A stretch of DNA of 64,000 bases, from NCBI GenBank assembly GCA_020152595.1, contig JAIGNY010004296.1:202501-266500 (forward strand). The letters are read 5' to 3'. This stretch comes from Chiridota heheva (Eukaryota > Echinodermata > Holothuroidea > Apodida > Chiridotidae). The number at the start of each line of letters is the position of its first letter. Within the stretch, counting starts at the first letter, position 1. The notes under the pieces are model-generated. The model searched no databases. It had not been told where the DNA came from and saw nothing but the letters and a program-made list of their open reading frames with translations. Shown here piece by piece: positions 12,490-23,478 of the stretch. Both the position numbers and the translations under genes were made by a program.

Positions 12490-13094
12490 GCTCACTTTCT
12501 TTATTAGGGGTTTGATGGCAAAGAGCACGGACGCAATACGTTTTACCTGATGCGAAACCAGTTATACAAGTCGTTAGTGAAATACAAACTTTTTTTAAAT
12601 ATATTAATACAAAATAAAAAGACTTTTATCTTTACATATAGCTACAGGCATGTCCTAATTTACGGATGGGACTATTCAATTTGCACTAAAATGTGAATGG
12701 ACGTAGGTTTGTACTCCACTCTCTAGCCATGCCACAGTTCATAATACATAATAGTTACCACTCAACTTCGTTCTTCGTGTTTCCTGAATACTCATTGTTT
12801 GTAGTTTTCCAGAAATCTTTTGAAAGTGCAATCCTGTGGTTGCGCCATCGCTGAAAAGTTTCTATAACGAACAGAGGGCGTCCCTGTAGAACTTGCTCAG
12901 ATCATTCACAGCTTCTGAAGAGCACATCACCGCATCTGTGCACCCAGATACGCCAATCGATAGTTGGTGGCATGTGCCATTGAATCTAAGTTGCAAATTA
13001 TATAAAACGTTTCTAAATCAATGGCACACTCTGAAAAACTTCTCCACTTAAGCTTTTCACTCATTCGCCGCAATAATGGGACATGATCAGCTGA
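12490..13094. other. No gene seen
   Basis: AT-rich sequence without repeats I can match elsewhere in the window. Confidence 0.5.
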
Positions 13095-13525
13095 TCAGTG
13101 GCGGTGTAACGGAGGTAACCAGGCTCTTACTAAAATAATAAAAAACAAACAAAAAAACAGATTTGTGTGCTGTTGGGGCACATCGTAGTATTGGAGCATT
13201 TTAAGAGAAAATGAAGGTCAATGACTCTAGTTTTTTAAGTAAAGATATAACTTGTCCCTTTACCCCACCAGGCATATGGTACCTCGATCAAACTCGTGTT
13301 CATTTGATAAAAAACCGACCTGCTTTTCTTTGTCAAGATTGGGAAAAAAACAGTGACAAGTCTAGGGAAGGGAGGGGGTAATTTCCCCCTACGATATCCC
13401 TTTTCCCCCACACAATTTTGTAGGTAAAGTAAAATATTTTGTCCGACTTATAGGCTTTTGCCCCCCCCCTCCCATGAGACAATATTGCCCCATGACCAAA
13501 ATCCTGGCGCCGCCACCAGTAAAAC
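13095..13525. repeat. Possible degraded DNA element (CAGTGGCGG ... GCCGCCACCAG)
   Basis: CAGTGGCGGTGTAACGGAGG at 13095 and GGCGCCGCCACCAGT at about 13508-13522 are roughly inverted, with C- and G-runs near both ends. The ends do not match well and no TSD is visible. Confidence 0.3.
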
Positions 13526-14460
13526 ATCATAATTTCGGAAATTTGAAATACCCAGCACTAGATTGTAATTCGGAGGTCATGATTGGGATATTCAATGTCT
13601 GGAAAAAGGTCCAACTACGTCACCAGGAAGTCTGGAAGTAGGCCACTTATTCTTGGGCAAAATGGTTTCTATATTTTTACACGTTGTGACGGAAGTAAAG
13701 GCTGGGAATTTGGAGAGGAAATACGATTACCTTTTCATTTTACCTATTTTTCGAAACGAACCTGGCGAGAGAGGAGTGACTATTTCAGCCTATACTATGG
13801 CTTGCCTCCAGTAGCGCAATTGGAGTCCTGGGGGTATGTAGGAAATTCATCTCCCGGCGCCCAATACCAAATGACATACCACAGTGTAATTTCCTCCTTC
13901 CCCCATCCACCTTAAATCATCTTTGGTATCAGTCGATTGGATTCCCGAAGCATAGACTGTCTATAATCAGTCTGTCAGTGGTTATCCGTTTATATATTTA
14001 TCACGAGGTAGTTTCTCCTTTCATTCCATCAAAACTTGATAACAATGATGTGTGTGTGGGAGGAGGTTGGATAGGTAGCGACTCTGTGGCATAATATTGC
14101 CCAAGATTGTGACAATCACAGCGTATCAAATATCGTGCCAAAAATGAGCCAAATAACAGCCCCTCTTTAAGCCTTAATACAAAAAAGTGGATTGCATATG
14201 GAGACAAAAAATATTTACGGAGGCAGGTAGTTTTTCCATGAAAAAAAATCATTACTCCCCTCCCCATCTCCACCACCAATACAAGGAACAATACGATCAC
14301 CATTTTATTATACAATAAGTTATGGGTCTTTTCCAATATTTCCGGACTAGACAGTTTTGGTAATCCTGATGAAAGTGATCGGTCTTTTTAACTTTAGTTA
14401 GCAAATTTCCAACTTAATTCTCGAAATTCCCACTTTTTCCTCAAAATATCTGATTTGCTT
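13526..14460. other. No gene seen
   Basis: A 110-codon ORF at 13583-13915 lacks splice context and runs through a CAGTAGCGCAATTGGAG element-like word at 13815, so I do not call it a gene. No other structure was recognised. Confidence 0.45.
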
Positions 14461-14463
14461 TTC

Positions 14464-14630
14464 CAAAAAAAGGGGGTGGGGTGGGGTGGAGGTGGATAGC
14501 TTGGATTCAGATTTTTTTAGGTTTTGCCAAAAAAATAGGGGGTAAGAAGAAGGGGGGGGGTGAGGGGGGAGGGGATAGCTTGGATTCAAATTTCTTTTGG
14601 GGGAGGGTTGCCAAAAAAGCTACGTCACTG
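14464..14630 (-). repeat. G-rich hAT-like end with internal duplication
   Basis: GATAGCTTGGATTCA plus a T-rich segment and GCCAAAAAA occurs twice. The right edge, reversed, reads CAGTGACGTAGC. No partner end or TSD was found. Confidence 0.4.
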
Positions 14631-14662
14631 GGGTCAACTCCCATAAAAGTATATCTTATCAC

Positions 14663-15709
14663 CAGTGGCGCAACTAGAGGTCTGGGGGCCTGTTGGGAAT
14701 TTGGCATTCAGGGCCCCATAACAAACATATCGCAGCATCAATGCTTGGGCCCCTCAAATTTTGGTTTTTGCTCGGGCCCATGGGGCTTACCCACCCTCTT
14801 TTGGGAATTTAGCATTCAGGGTCCCATAACAAACATATCGCAGCATCATTGTTTGGGCCCCTCAAATTTTGGTTTTTGCTCGGGCCCATGGGGCTTACCC
14901 ACCCTCTTGTTGCACCACTAGTCACGAACCTCACTTCTTAACTCAGCTTAGTCTACATAGGTTGGAGGGCATGAGCAGGATTTGCCGACCGAAAGTGGGG
15001 AGGGGGATGGGGGGGGGGTAGAGGTGGGGCAGGTAAAATCAGGTTAGATGCAAACAATTAACAAACTCCGAAAAAAAAGGGGGGAAGTTCCCCCTCTCAA
15101 ATCCCGCTTATAATCCACCCAATACTCACAAGACCTTCACACAACAGAACTGTACTTTTCCCTAGAGACAAAGCGAGTAGTGAGGCAGACACCAGGGTAG
15201 GAAGGTGGTGCAGATTGCAGGTAATTGAGTGCGATATGTATGAAGTTCAACATATGACTAAAAAGAGGGTCCCATCATCAGGAATTTGGCCCAAAATGCA
15301 TTTATTCATTCCAAATCTTTACGAAGAACATTCAAAATTTGGTAGAGATTGACCGTTTATTTACAAGTCGCACAATGGGCCGAACTTCATACTCGTATAA
15401 CATGAGAAATCCGGGAAACTAATGGAACCCCCCCCCCCCCCCCACCTCCACACCAAAACAGCCTACCTGATCACAAAAATGGCAACATGCAATAGAATAT
15501 CGAATGAATATCCAAGGAAATAATGTACATAATAGTCCTCCCGCATGGTGTAGCCGTCAGTTCTTGGCTATATGCCGTGGTGACGTGGGACTACACTCAA
15601 ATTTAGGGACTACACTCATAACAAACACATCAGTGTCATTGCTCGACCCCTCAAATCTCTCTTTTTGCTCTGGCCCTTGAGGTCTACCCACCTTATTGTT
15701 ATGCCCCTG
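14663..15709. mobile_element. Non-autonomous hAT-superfamily element, 1047 bp, perfect 8-bp TSD
   Basis: The left end is CAGTGGCGCAACTAGAGG and the right end, reversed, is CAGGGGCATAACAATAAGG. The identical 8-mer CTTATCAC precedes base 14663 and follows base 15709, the TSD length known for hAT elements. An internal ~120-bp segment with CATAACAAACATATCGCAGC occurs twice near the left end, and a third related copy forms the right end. The first two end in a terminus-like GTTGCACCACTA. No transposase ORF is present, so mobility would need one in trans. Confidence 0.85.
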
Positions 15710-15717
15710 CTTATCAC

Positions 15718-15970
15718 CTCTCTATCTTGGTCCAAAATTGAAGACCTTTGGTCCCAATTTGTAGAATTTGGTCCAAACTTGGAAGATTTTTGCACAATTT
15801 TTGTTTTGTTTTTTCTCTTCAAACTTGAGGATTTGATTGAAGATTTGAAGATGTTTTGTTCAAAAATTGAAGATTTTTCTCCCCCACTTTGGCACAATAC
15901 CAGACCTCTATTATTCACTATTTGTTCATTATTTTCTAAAAATACAGACACAAAATCAAAACAATATTTC
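15718..15970 (+). repeat. Loose GAAGATTT/TTGGTCCAA tandem repeat
   Basis: Degenerate units of about 21 bases (AATTTGGTCCAAACTTGGAAG type) related in style to the TTCAATTTTC repeats. ORFs on both strands result from the period. Confidence 0.45.
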
Positions 15971-16670
15971 TAGATATCATATATTTATTTCATGATCTAC
16001 TTTTTACAATTTATTTAAGGTAATGAATATTTTTAATGACAACTGATGCCAAATTTGGTAAAATCCCAAACCAAGGATGTAAGCAATATTAGACAGAGTT
16101 AAGAGTTAGAACATGTAGCAAAGAATGAAATTAATCAAGAATGGTAATCATAAAGAACATTTAATGGATGCATTAAAAGGAGTGCATATAAGTGATGCAA
16201 AATTATACTGTAAAAAATATGCATGGAAATTATATTTCTGAAACTTGTCCTCCTATGGAACCAGCTTCTTCTAATAATCTCAAAATTGATTAAAATCATC
16301 TCCCTACATTTAGAGTATCTGTAAGAGTGTGATGCCAGGATAATGATTTTCATAAAGACCGAGGGTGACAAAGGGGGAATGATACAGGGGAAGGGAGGGG
16401 GGGGGGGTTAGTTGGAAATAAGGTAAGGTAATTTGAAGCTACTGTAGCTGGTCAATAAAACAGCTTCCACAGGGACCATCTAGAACATTAAAGCACGCAT
16501 TTACGGGTTTGTAGGTCTAATGTCCAATACAAAGGGAAAGTGTCAGATGACATTTAAGTATGTCAGATGACATTTAAGTATATTCCTATTACGAGACAAT
16601 CCCCCATCAGACTTGACACATATAGTGTTTCATAATGCTAATGTGTCCAACACCAAAGGGCATTTACACT
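15971..16670. other. No gene seen; G-run and a 22-bp duplication
   Basis: A G-rich run lies at about 16387-16408. GTCAGATGACATTTAAGTAT is repeated back to back at about 16542-16582. Nothing else was recognised. Confidence 0.5.
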
Positions 16671-16671
16671 G

Positions 16672-16916
16672 CTTAGCTCAATTGGTGGTGCATTCGTACA
16701 TCAGCCTGTTCGTCATGGTGGGTTTGATTCCCGGTCGGGTCATATTAAAGACTTTAAAAATGGGCTGCCCCCTCACAGGGGGCTCAGCATAAGAGCTTAA
16801 AGCAGGGTTATAGTACTGGCTTGTTTGTGCGCCGTGTGGCTGCAGAGCCTCCAAAGTTTCCTTTGTACAGTGCTTTGAATACAGATTGTAGAAAAGCTCT
16901 ATATAAGAACTACATA
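16672..16916 (+). mobile_element. tRNA-derived SINE, family C, with LINE-like tail
   Basis: The A box is TAGCTCAATTGG (16674-16685) and the B box GGTTTGATTCC (16721-16731), with tRNA-like spacing. The 3' part reads GTACAGTGCTTTGAATAC and AAAAGCTCTATATAAGAACT, the GCTNTATATAAGAA style shared with LINE 3' ends. The 28-bp minisatellite begins directly after the tail. Confidence 0.82.
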
Positions 16917-17480
16917 TTACATGATAACTGCAGTGCAATTAGGTAATAAAACATGATGCAGTGCAATTAAGTAATAAAACATGATGTAGTGTAATTAAGT
17001 AATAAAACATGATGTAGTGTAATTAAGTAATAAAACATAATGCAGTGTAATTAAGTGATAAAACATGATGCAGTGCAATTAAGTGATAAAACATGATGCA
17101 GTGCAATTAAGTAATAAAACATGATGCAGAGTAATTAAGTAATAAAACATGATGCAGTGTAATTAAGTAATAAAACATGATGCAGTGCAATTAAGTAATA
17201 AAACATGATGCACTGCAATTAAGTAATAAAACATGATGCACTGCGATTAAGTAATAAAACATGATGCAGTGTAATTAAGTAATAAAACATGATGCAGTGT
17301 AATTAAGTAATAAAACATGAAGTGTAAAAGTAATAAAACATGATGCAGTGCAGTAATAAAACATGATGCAGTGCAATTAAGTAAAAAACATGATGCAGTA
17401 ATAGAATATTGCAATGTATTTAAGTAATAAACTATTGTAATGCATTTAAGTAATAAACTATTGTAATGCATTTAAGTAAT
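16917..17480. repeat. 28-bp minisatellite, ~19 copies
   Basis: The unit is GCAGTGTAATTAAGTAATAA followed by AACATGAT. Copies are well conserved to about 17330 and degrade towards the right edge. The array begins at the tail of the SINE at 16672-16916. Confidence 0.92.
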
Positions 17481-17908
17481 TAATAATTTTAATGCATGTT
17501 TCTAATCAAATAATGCTGTGCATTTAAGTGCTAAAGACAATACAAGTACAAATAAAATAGCCAAAAAAGGAATAGTGAGTAAAATTTAAGTGAAACATTT
17601 CATCATACACTTAAAAAATATCCTTCAATTTTCTGCAGAACTGGACCATTCTTTTTTGAAATAAATAATTTCTTTTTATAGAATTTATAAATGTGATTTT
17701 TAACAAGAGATAAAAGCTATCGATAAGAGTACAAAATCAGGAGTAAAACACATGACACAAATTCCTTTTTGTTTTCAAATAAATAAAGCTAATGACTTCC
17801 TTGCTCTGAAAGACTTGTGGGTTTGGTTTCATGCGTTTGTACTGGAAAGATGAGGTATAGATACATAAAGCCTACAAACATTTGCAATTAAAAAGGCAGT
17901 TTGAAAAA
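17481..17908. other. No gene seen
   Basis: AT-rich sequence with no matched repeats. Confidence 0.5.
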
Positions 17909-18172
17909 TATTATATTATGATTAAGTTTGTAAATAAATACAAGAATTGAATTATTACATCATAATTAAGTTTGTAAATAAGTACAAGAATTGAAATATT
18001 ATATCATAATTAAGTTTGTAAATAAGTACAAGAATTGAAATATTATATCATAATTAAGTTTGTAAATAAGTACAAGAATTGAAATATTATATCATAATTA
18101 AGTTTGTAAATAAGTACAAGGATTGAAATATTATATCATAATCAAGTTTGTAAATAAGTACAAGAATTTAAA
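17909..18172. repeat. 44-bp minisatellite, 6 copies
   Basis: The unit contains ATCATAATTAAGTTTGTAAA followed by TAAGTACAAGAATTGAAAT. Neighbouring units differ by only a few bases, suggesting recent expansion. Confidence 0.92.
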
Positions 18173-18629
18173 GCTTCAGTGTTTACCCTGAATGAGATAT
18201 CCTCCCCATATAGCAGCTTCTAGAATCAAACTTAGGATTGATAAGTTTCAACAATATTACTACCAGATTACTTACTATACAATATGCTTAACATTCTTAA
18301 ATACAAAGTATGCAGTAGAAATAATTAGAGTGGACAACTGCCTGCTCTTTTGTCTAAATGGTGGCGCCGCAGTACTTCACCAGGCTGAGGACTTGGCTGT
18401 CAGCTGGTTTACAGATTTGACTAAGAGATCGCCACAGCATACAACATCATCACCATGGTTCATTTGAACATTTATATCAACAGTTATCAGTACCGTCACA
18501 TGCACAAGAGGTATTGACTCCAGAACAATAAACCCTAACACTTTAGCCAAGTAATTATCATTGAAGTCGGCCTCTGACTTCATATACTGGGCAGATTGTT
18601 GACTTCAGTAATTTTCAGACAATTTTCTG
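18173..18629. other. No gene seen
   Basis: A 91-codon ORF (18192-18467) has no recognisable features and no splice support. Confidence 0.45.
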
Positions 18630-18638
18630 AAAGCTCAA

Positions 18639-18911
18639 CGACGACGAGTGAACACACAATTACAATGACGAGATCGCCGCCTGCGTATTCGGTTATGATA
18701 GTAACAATGCTATCACAAAACGCTTAATACGACCCGGACGAGAACACAGGTACAACGTACGGACAGACATAACATCGACAACCAAGTCAATGTCCACGGC
18801 CTTTGATAACCAGTTGTGGTACACTGGCGTGTCTACCCAAGCCAGGCTTGAATTCAGGGCCTTGTGGTCTGTAGACAGGTATGATGACCGCTACACCACA
18901 GTAGGTAGATA
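18639..18911 (-). mobile_element. SINE family A, full-length copy
   Basis: All landmarks of the 7783 copy are present in reverse: the tail ACGACGACGAGTGAACAC, the body AACATCGACAACCAAGTCAA, and a head ending CTACACCACAGTAGGTAGAT. AAAGCTCAA (18630-18638) and AAAGCTTAA (18912-18920) form a likely TSD with one mismatch. Confidence 0.88.
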
Positions 18912-20239
18912 AAAGCTTAAAAATTCAGTGCTTTTGTAGCAGTAGATTTTCAGTAATGTCGGCACAATTATATTCCCTATACTGCCCTCTTGAATGCCTG
19001 ACTTATCTGATGAATTGTTTAATCATAAAGTACAAAGTGACCGCAACAACTGACAGTCAAAATTGTCTTTTGCCACAGATAAGATCAGATAAAATTGACA
19101 GTGATTCAAGTTAACAAAATTGGAGACAAATGGATCATGTTGCGATTATCTACTAAACGGAAGTCTTTTTTAATCTCAATGAGTTTACAAGCCTAATCGA
19201 TATGGGAAAGTAAAGCGAATTGTGACTCAAAACAAAATGACGCTAAAATGTACTGTGACGCTCAAATGAATTGTGAAGCTCACTCATATGAATTGTGTCA
19301 TTTAAAATGAATTGTGACACTTAACTGAATTGATGCTCAAATGAATTGTGACACATTTTTATCACACTGGCCATATATAGTAGTGATAATAAAGTCATTT
19401 GCCAATGTCATCTGAAGGAATTACTGTTTATTCCACTTTAAAAAAATAATCCAGTTCTTTAAGATACAATTACTAATCATAAACTCTTATTTACACTCTA
19501 GGAGATTAAAACACTGTGTACATGACCTACCATGCACAATTCCTCCCATTCTGAGTTGTACCAAAAAATCAAACGGGTAAAAAGCTCAGTTTTTAACTCT
19601 TTTCTGTACACCTTAAATGCCCATTTTTTGAGTTTTTAAGTAACTGACGGCCACTGGAAAGGGCGACTCTTTAATAGAAAGGCCTCTTTTTTTAAGCTTT
19701 TTCCCTACAAATAATTAATGAGGCATACTGAAAATCCTACCCTTTCTTGTCATTAATATGTTTCCATACTCTTTGCAAAAGCCAATAATTCAAATATCAC
19801 GTTCAAGATAAGGGCACATTTATTTTGACAGAAACCCCTTTTTTAATTTTTTTTTAAAAGAAAAACACACTTTCCCAAATGAAAATCTTCAACTTCAACA
19901 GATTTAAAGGCTAAAACTTATACTCATGATTTGAAAACCAATTCTACTTATATCCCTTATATCATATTTACTATATATTATATTAATATTAACCGTATAT
20001 TTCTTTTTTATATTGTATTTAGAATTTGCACACACTTATCTTTACTAACAAAAAATAACTGAGAGTACTTTGAACCCTTATTCTACCAGGGCTTGAAAAA
20101 TGGGATCCCAAGTTTTGTAACTTTTTTTTTCATATGCATTTTGGACAATCTTCCTTTCATTACAAGTTTGGCAGGAATGGAAGCTTCTTAAGATATTCAT
20201 CTTTTGAGTAACGAAAACCAAATTAGCAAATATTGGACA
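18912..20239. other. No gene; degenerate AATTGTGAC repeat at 19213-19355
   Basis: About eight loose units of GAATTGTGAC(G/A)CTCAAAT lie at 19213-19355. The rest is AT-rich with no exon seen. Confidence 0.5.
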
Positions 20240-20365
20240 AAAAATATGCAAAATTAAGCAATTTTTGGCTAAAATTGGTCAACAAATGTCTAATCTTTGC
20301 ACAAGTGTAACTTCTTGTCAATATTGAAAACAGATGTGTTACATATTTAGAATCTTCATCAAATT
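20240..20365 (+). repeat. Dispersed repeat, partner at 63880-64000 (inverted)
   Basis: AATTAAGCAATTTTTGGCTAA, GTCAACAAATG, TTTGCACAAGT and AACTTCTTGTCAATATTGAA occur in the same order on the minus strand at the right end of the window. The family is unknown. Confidence 0.75.
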
Positions 20366-20484
20366 TCCTTTCCAATGATGCTAATTTAAAATTTTTAGAA
20401 AGAAAGGAAAGATGAAAAAAACACCAAAAATAATATTAGTCAAATGACCACTGAAAACTGTAACAGAAAAATTAAAATGCAGTA

Positions 20485-20550
20485 GTCACGGTGAGACTAG
20501 AAGCTGGTGCGCTCGTGTGCTGGTTGCGTTCCTATCCACTACACCAGGTG
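20485..20550 (-). mobile_element. Degenerate tRNA-like segment
   Basis: On the minus strand it reads TGGTGTAGTGGATAGGAAC, a good A box, and 30 bases later AGCTTCTAGTCTCACC, a decayed B box. There is no folding stem adequate for a functional tRNA. It is most likely a SINE head or tRNA pseudogene. Confidence 0.4.
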
Positions 20551-20728
20551 ATCACTGATAATACTATGGTGAAATTCAATAATTTTAATAAAAGTTCCAA
20601 ATAGAGGGGTACGCCTGTATTTATATAAATGAAAGGAAATTGCAAGCACTTTGGAACGCCGGTTCAACGAAGCACGTGCGATGTATGGTTTTGGTACACA
20701 TATTTTCAAAGAAAGAAACGGGTTAAAA

Positions 20729-20762
20729 ATGGCAGAAATTTCTCCAGAACAAAAGATTGCAG
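20729..20762 (+). CDS. Possible first coding exon (speculative)
   Basis: AAAAATGG gives a plausible start context. The ATG opens MAEISPEQKIA and is followed directly by the possible donor CAG|GTAAAAATT. About 50 bases upstream a CACGTG E-box lies in a slightly CpG-richer patch. No downstream exon could be linked, and a short ORF with a donor-like word may occur by chance. Confidence 0.18.
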
Positions 20763-21150
20763 GTAAAAATTAGACCAAAAATAAATAATATGTCTTAGGA
20801 TTTGCATGTTTGTTTTGAAGCAAAAATATGATTTCGAAGTTATTGTAAGATTTAAAAGGAAAAAAAAAAACATTTTTTACCAATTCTTTAGTTCTACTCT
20901 TTTTCAAGCTACTTTTTCTCAAAATTCTGTAATATGACCCCTATAAAAAAGTTACATTTTGTGAAAGAAATATCCGAGTTACTTTAAAATGATACCAAGA
21001 TTACTTCTATAGGACTTTGGTAAAATCCTGACTTTATTTTTTAAAAAAGGTGCTTTAAAAACTGTGATAATATTGCCACGTGGTAGAGTAAGGATTAAAG
21101 AATGTAAGTAGTACATGTGGTAGAGTAAAGGTACATTAAAGAATGCAATG

Positions 21151-21247
21151 TAGTACATGTAACTAGTACATGTAACTAGTACATGTAACTAGTACATGTA
21201 ACTAGTACATGTAACTAGTACATGTAACTAGTACATGTAACTAGTAG
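21151..21247. repeat. 13-bp minisatellite, ~7 copies
   Basis: The unit is GTACATGTAACTA, perfectly repeated. A partial larger repeat (ACATGTGGTAGAGTAA) lies immediately to the left. Confidence 0.93.
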
Positions 21248-21632
21248 AATGTATTTGCTGATTCTAGTGGTTGACAGCTGTATTGGTGCATACTTTTGGA
21301 CTGCCTTAATCATGTGATGTTTATATTTCCCTTGTTTTTAGCTTTCCGTTTCTGCTATTCCTTTTCATCTTTATTTGCGGTCTGGTGTACTAGATTTTAT
21401 TTCTCTGGAAAGCAGTGAACCTTTTGATTGGGCCATTGGAGCTAATAAATTATCTTCTGGTGTGGCTATTGTTCACACTTGCACTTCATATAAAAAAAAT
21501 ATATATATAAAAAAATAATAAAAACATCTTACCTGCTGCACATTAAAGATACTTGTACCAAAGTAAGGCCTTAAGACCAAGTTCAGGAAACATTTGAATA
21601 CAGCTAAGCCTTGAACTTGGACGTCTTTGAAA

Positions 21633-22112
21633 CAGGGTTGGAAAAACCACTCGCCTGCTTGCCATAGTTGTGGCGAGTAGAATTATTATACTACACTGTG
21701 GTACTCGAATTTGCTTGCTAATAATAATAGTAATTCTTATATAGCGCTTTATACTGTCCTAGACTGTCTCAAAGCGCTTTACAATTATTACCCTGGTCAC
21801 TGGGCCTTAACTCTCCTGAAAACTTTCTCACTCCCTGGGGAGTCACAAGCCCGTTTTATCAGCAGCCATATACAGGCGCCAGGCCCCAAACACATAGAAC
21901 TGTCACTGCCCTCACAGGTACCCATTACAGCTGGGTGGACTAAAGCAATGAAGATAAAGTGTCTTGCTCAAGGACACAACACACTGGCCTGGCCAGGAAT
22001 CGAACCCAGTACCTTCCACACCAGAGCCCGACACCTTAACCACTAGGCCACTGTGCTCCACAAGCTGTATACATGATTGGCAAGGGGCTTTTGTTGTATT
22101 TTTCCAACCCTG
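21633..22112. mobile_element. Short non-autonomous hAT element carrying a SINE insertion
   Basis: The left end is CAGGGTTGGAAAAA and the right end ATTTTTCCAACCCTG, near-perfect inverted termini. The 8-mer CTTTGAAA occurs at 21625-21632 and 22113-22120. Without the SINE the element is only about 140 bp, a MITE. The SINE therefore landed after the hAT insertion. Confidence 0.88.
21718..22066 (-). mobile_element. tRNA-derived SINE with conserved core and LINE-like tail
   Basis: On the minus strand, the A box TGGCCTAGTGG and B box GGTTCGATTCC are intact. The core reads TTGTGTCCTTGAGCAAGACA and TCCACCCAGCTGTAATGGGT, and the tail GCGCTATATAAGAATTACTA with a short ATT run. The same core occurs at 49425-49480 and 9185-9290. 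It is inserted inside the small hAT element. Confidence 0.88.
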
Positions 22113-22179
22113 CTTTGAAAATTATGGGCATCTCTGCCATCAATATATTCCAACAATAAGTACAGTAGTACTGGCAGAG

Positions 22180-23460
22180 TTAAAGGTCTATGGACGTATT
22201 CAGCTGCTTGGTGCCACATCACTTCGGGAGAAGATTTTATTTACTGGGGTGAAAATAAAACTGCTCATTTATGGCAAATGGTAAGTCCTTATGTGTCTGC
22301 ATGCGGTATGCAAAGTCCGGCAAAATATTTACGATTGCAGTTTGTTAGCTTAGCTCCATTTTCACTCATTAGATGCTTCCTTTGTTAATTTTGCAATCAA
22401 GAATAACAATTAATTAAAGTTTATATCGATTTTGATGGACAATCGGACATTGTACATTTTACTGGTACACCAGCTGGGTAGGCATGTTTAAGACACTGTG
22501 ATTAAAATTCAGGTCAGTTCGCGGAAATTAGGAATTTACCAAAACAGTGATGTATTTTTACTGAAAACTCAACAAGCGATGCCACATATCCCGAACCGAT
22601 CATCATACGTTGTCTGAAAGACAAATTTGTGCCATAAGTGGTTGAAATTCGGGCCAACCATGCTATGTATTGCATATGATATGTAAACAAACACAGCTGA
22701 TGGCTTTGTTTTCAGTGAAACGGTGCATGGTTACTATGCAGTCTGATGACCTCGGATCAGGAATCCAACCAAGTAAATAGATGCAGCATCAGCTTCACAC
22801 ATCAAACCCATCTATGTTACAAAAGATTTCACCCAGTTTACAGTTGTTTTAAATCCTCAGGCACTATTATAAACGTTTTTTTGGCTAACTTGTGATGTGA
22901 GTGGGCAAGTTTGGTATTATGTAAATCCCTTTTTTCGCTTGTATTTGTCAACCTTAATTCTTGGGAAATTGTTTTGCATATACGGAAAATTACTCAAACT
23001 CTGATTAGCCAAAAATTTAGGTTTGGTTTGTTGATGTGTAACAGCACCGTGACAGTCAGAGTCAAATGTGCCAAGAGGGTGTTAATAAATATGGTGTAAG
23101 AGTAAGGATAGTGAGGAGATGGAAGGTTTGTAAGGGAGATAAAGGGGAAAAGCTGAATATGGGAGAAAAAGTTAGTGAAAAGAGAAAGGGGTGTGTAAGG
23201 TTAGGTATAGAAGGGAAAGAGATTATATGTGGTGGAAGAGGTTGTTGTTGTAGAGGAAGTTGATGATGTTTGAGGAAGAATTGTTTTCGAATAGGTCCGA
23301 GATTGAGGAGAGTGAGGAGAGAAGAGATCTGGAGTTTTATTAGAAATTTATCAACCTAAAAAAGCTATTTCTGAAATTCAAAGACTGTTCAATAGACTAA
23401 CCCAAAATTCAAAACTCTTTGGAATGCGATTTTCAACTCTACACGTCCATAGACCTTTAA
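22180..23460. mobile_element. TTAA-flanked DNA element with 14-18-bp perfect TIRs
   Basis: TTAAAGGTCTATGGACGT at 22180-22197 is perfectly inverted at 23443-23460. Reading TTAA as the target site leaves TIRs of AGGTCTATGGACGT, which would suit the piggyBac TTAA target preference, although the ends lack the usual CCY start. No transposase frame was seen. The interior at about 23025-23330 resembles the LINE 3' UTR at 25097 (minus strand). Confidence 0.55.
23025..23330 (-). mobile_element. Diverged LINE 3' UTR fragment
   Basis: GTTTGTTGATGTG, then GCACCGTGACAGTCAGAGTC and AAATGTGCCAAGAGGGTG, parallels the start of the minus-strand LINE at 25097 (GTTTGATGAGGGC, GGCACCACGACAACGAGGGT, CAAATTGTGCC). 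A purine-rich stretch follows in both. The coding end is not clear here. Confidence 0.45.
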
Positions 23461-23478
23461 TTAAAGTTATTTCTTAGC

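Noticed and set aside
22113-22281. Plus-strand exon ending CAAATG|GTAAGT
   Set aside because: Most of it lies inside the TTAA-flanked element starting at 22180 and the peptide is not recognisable.
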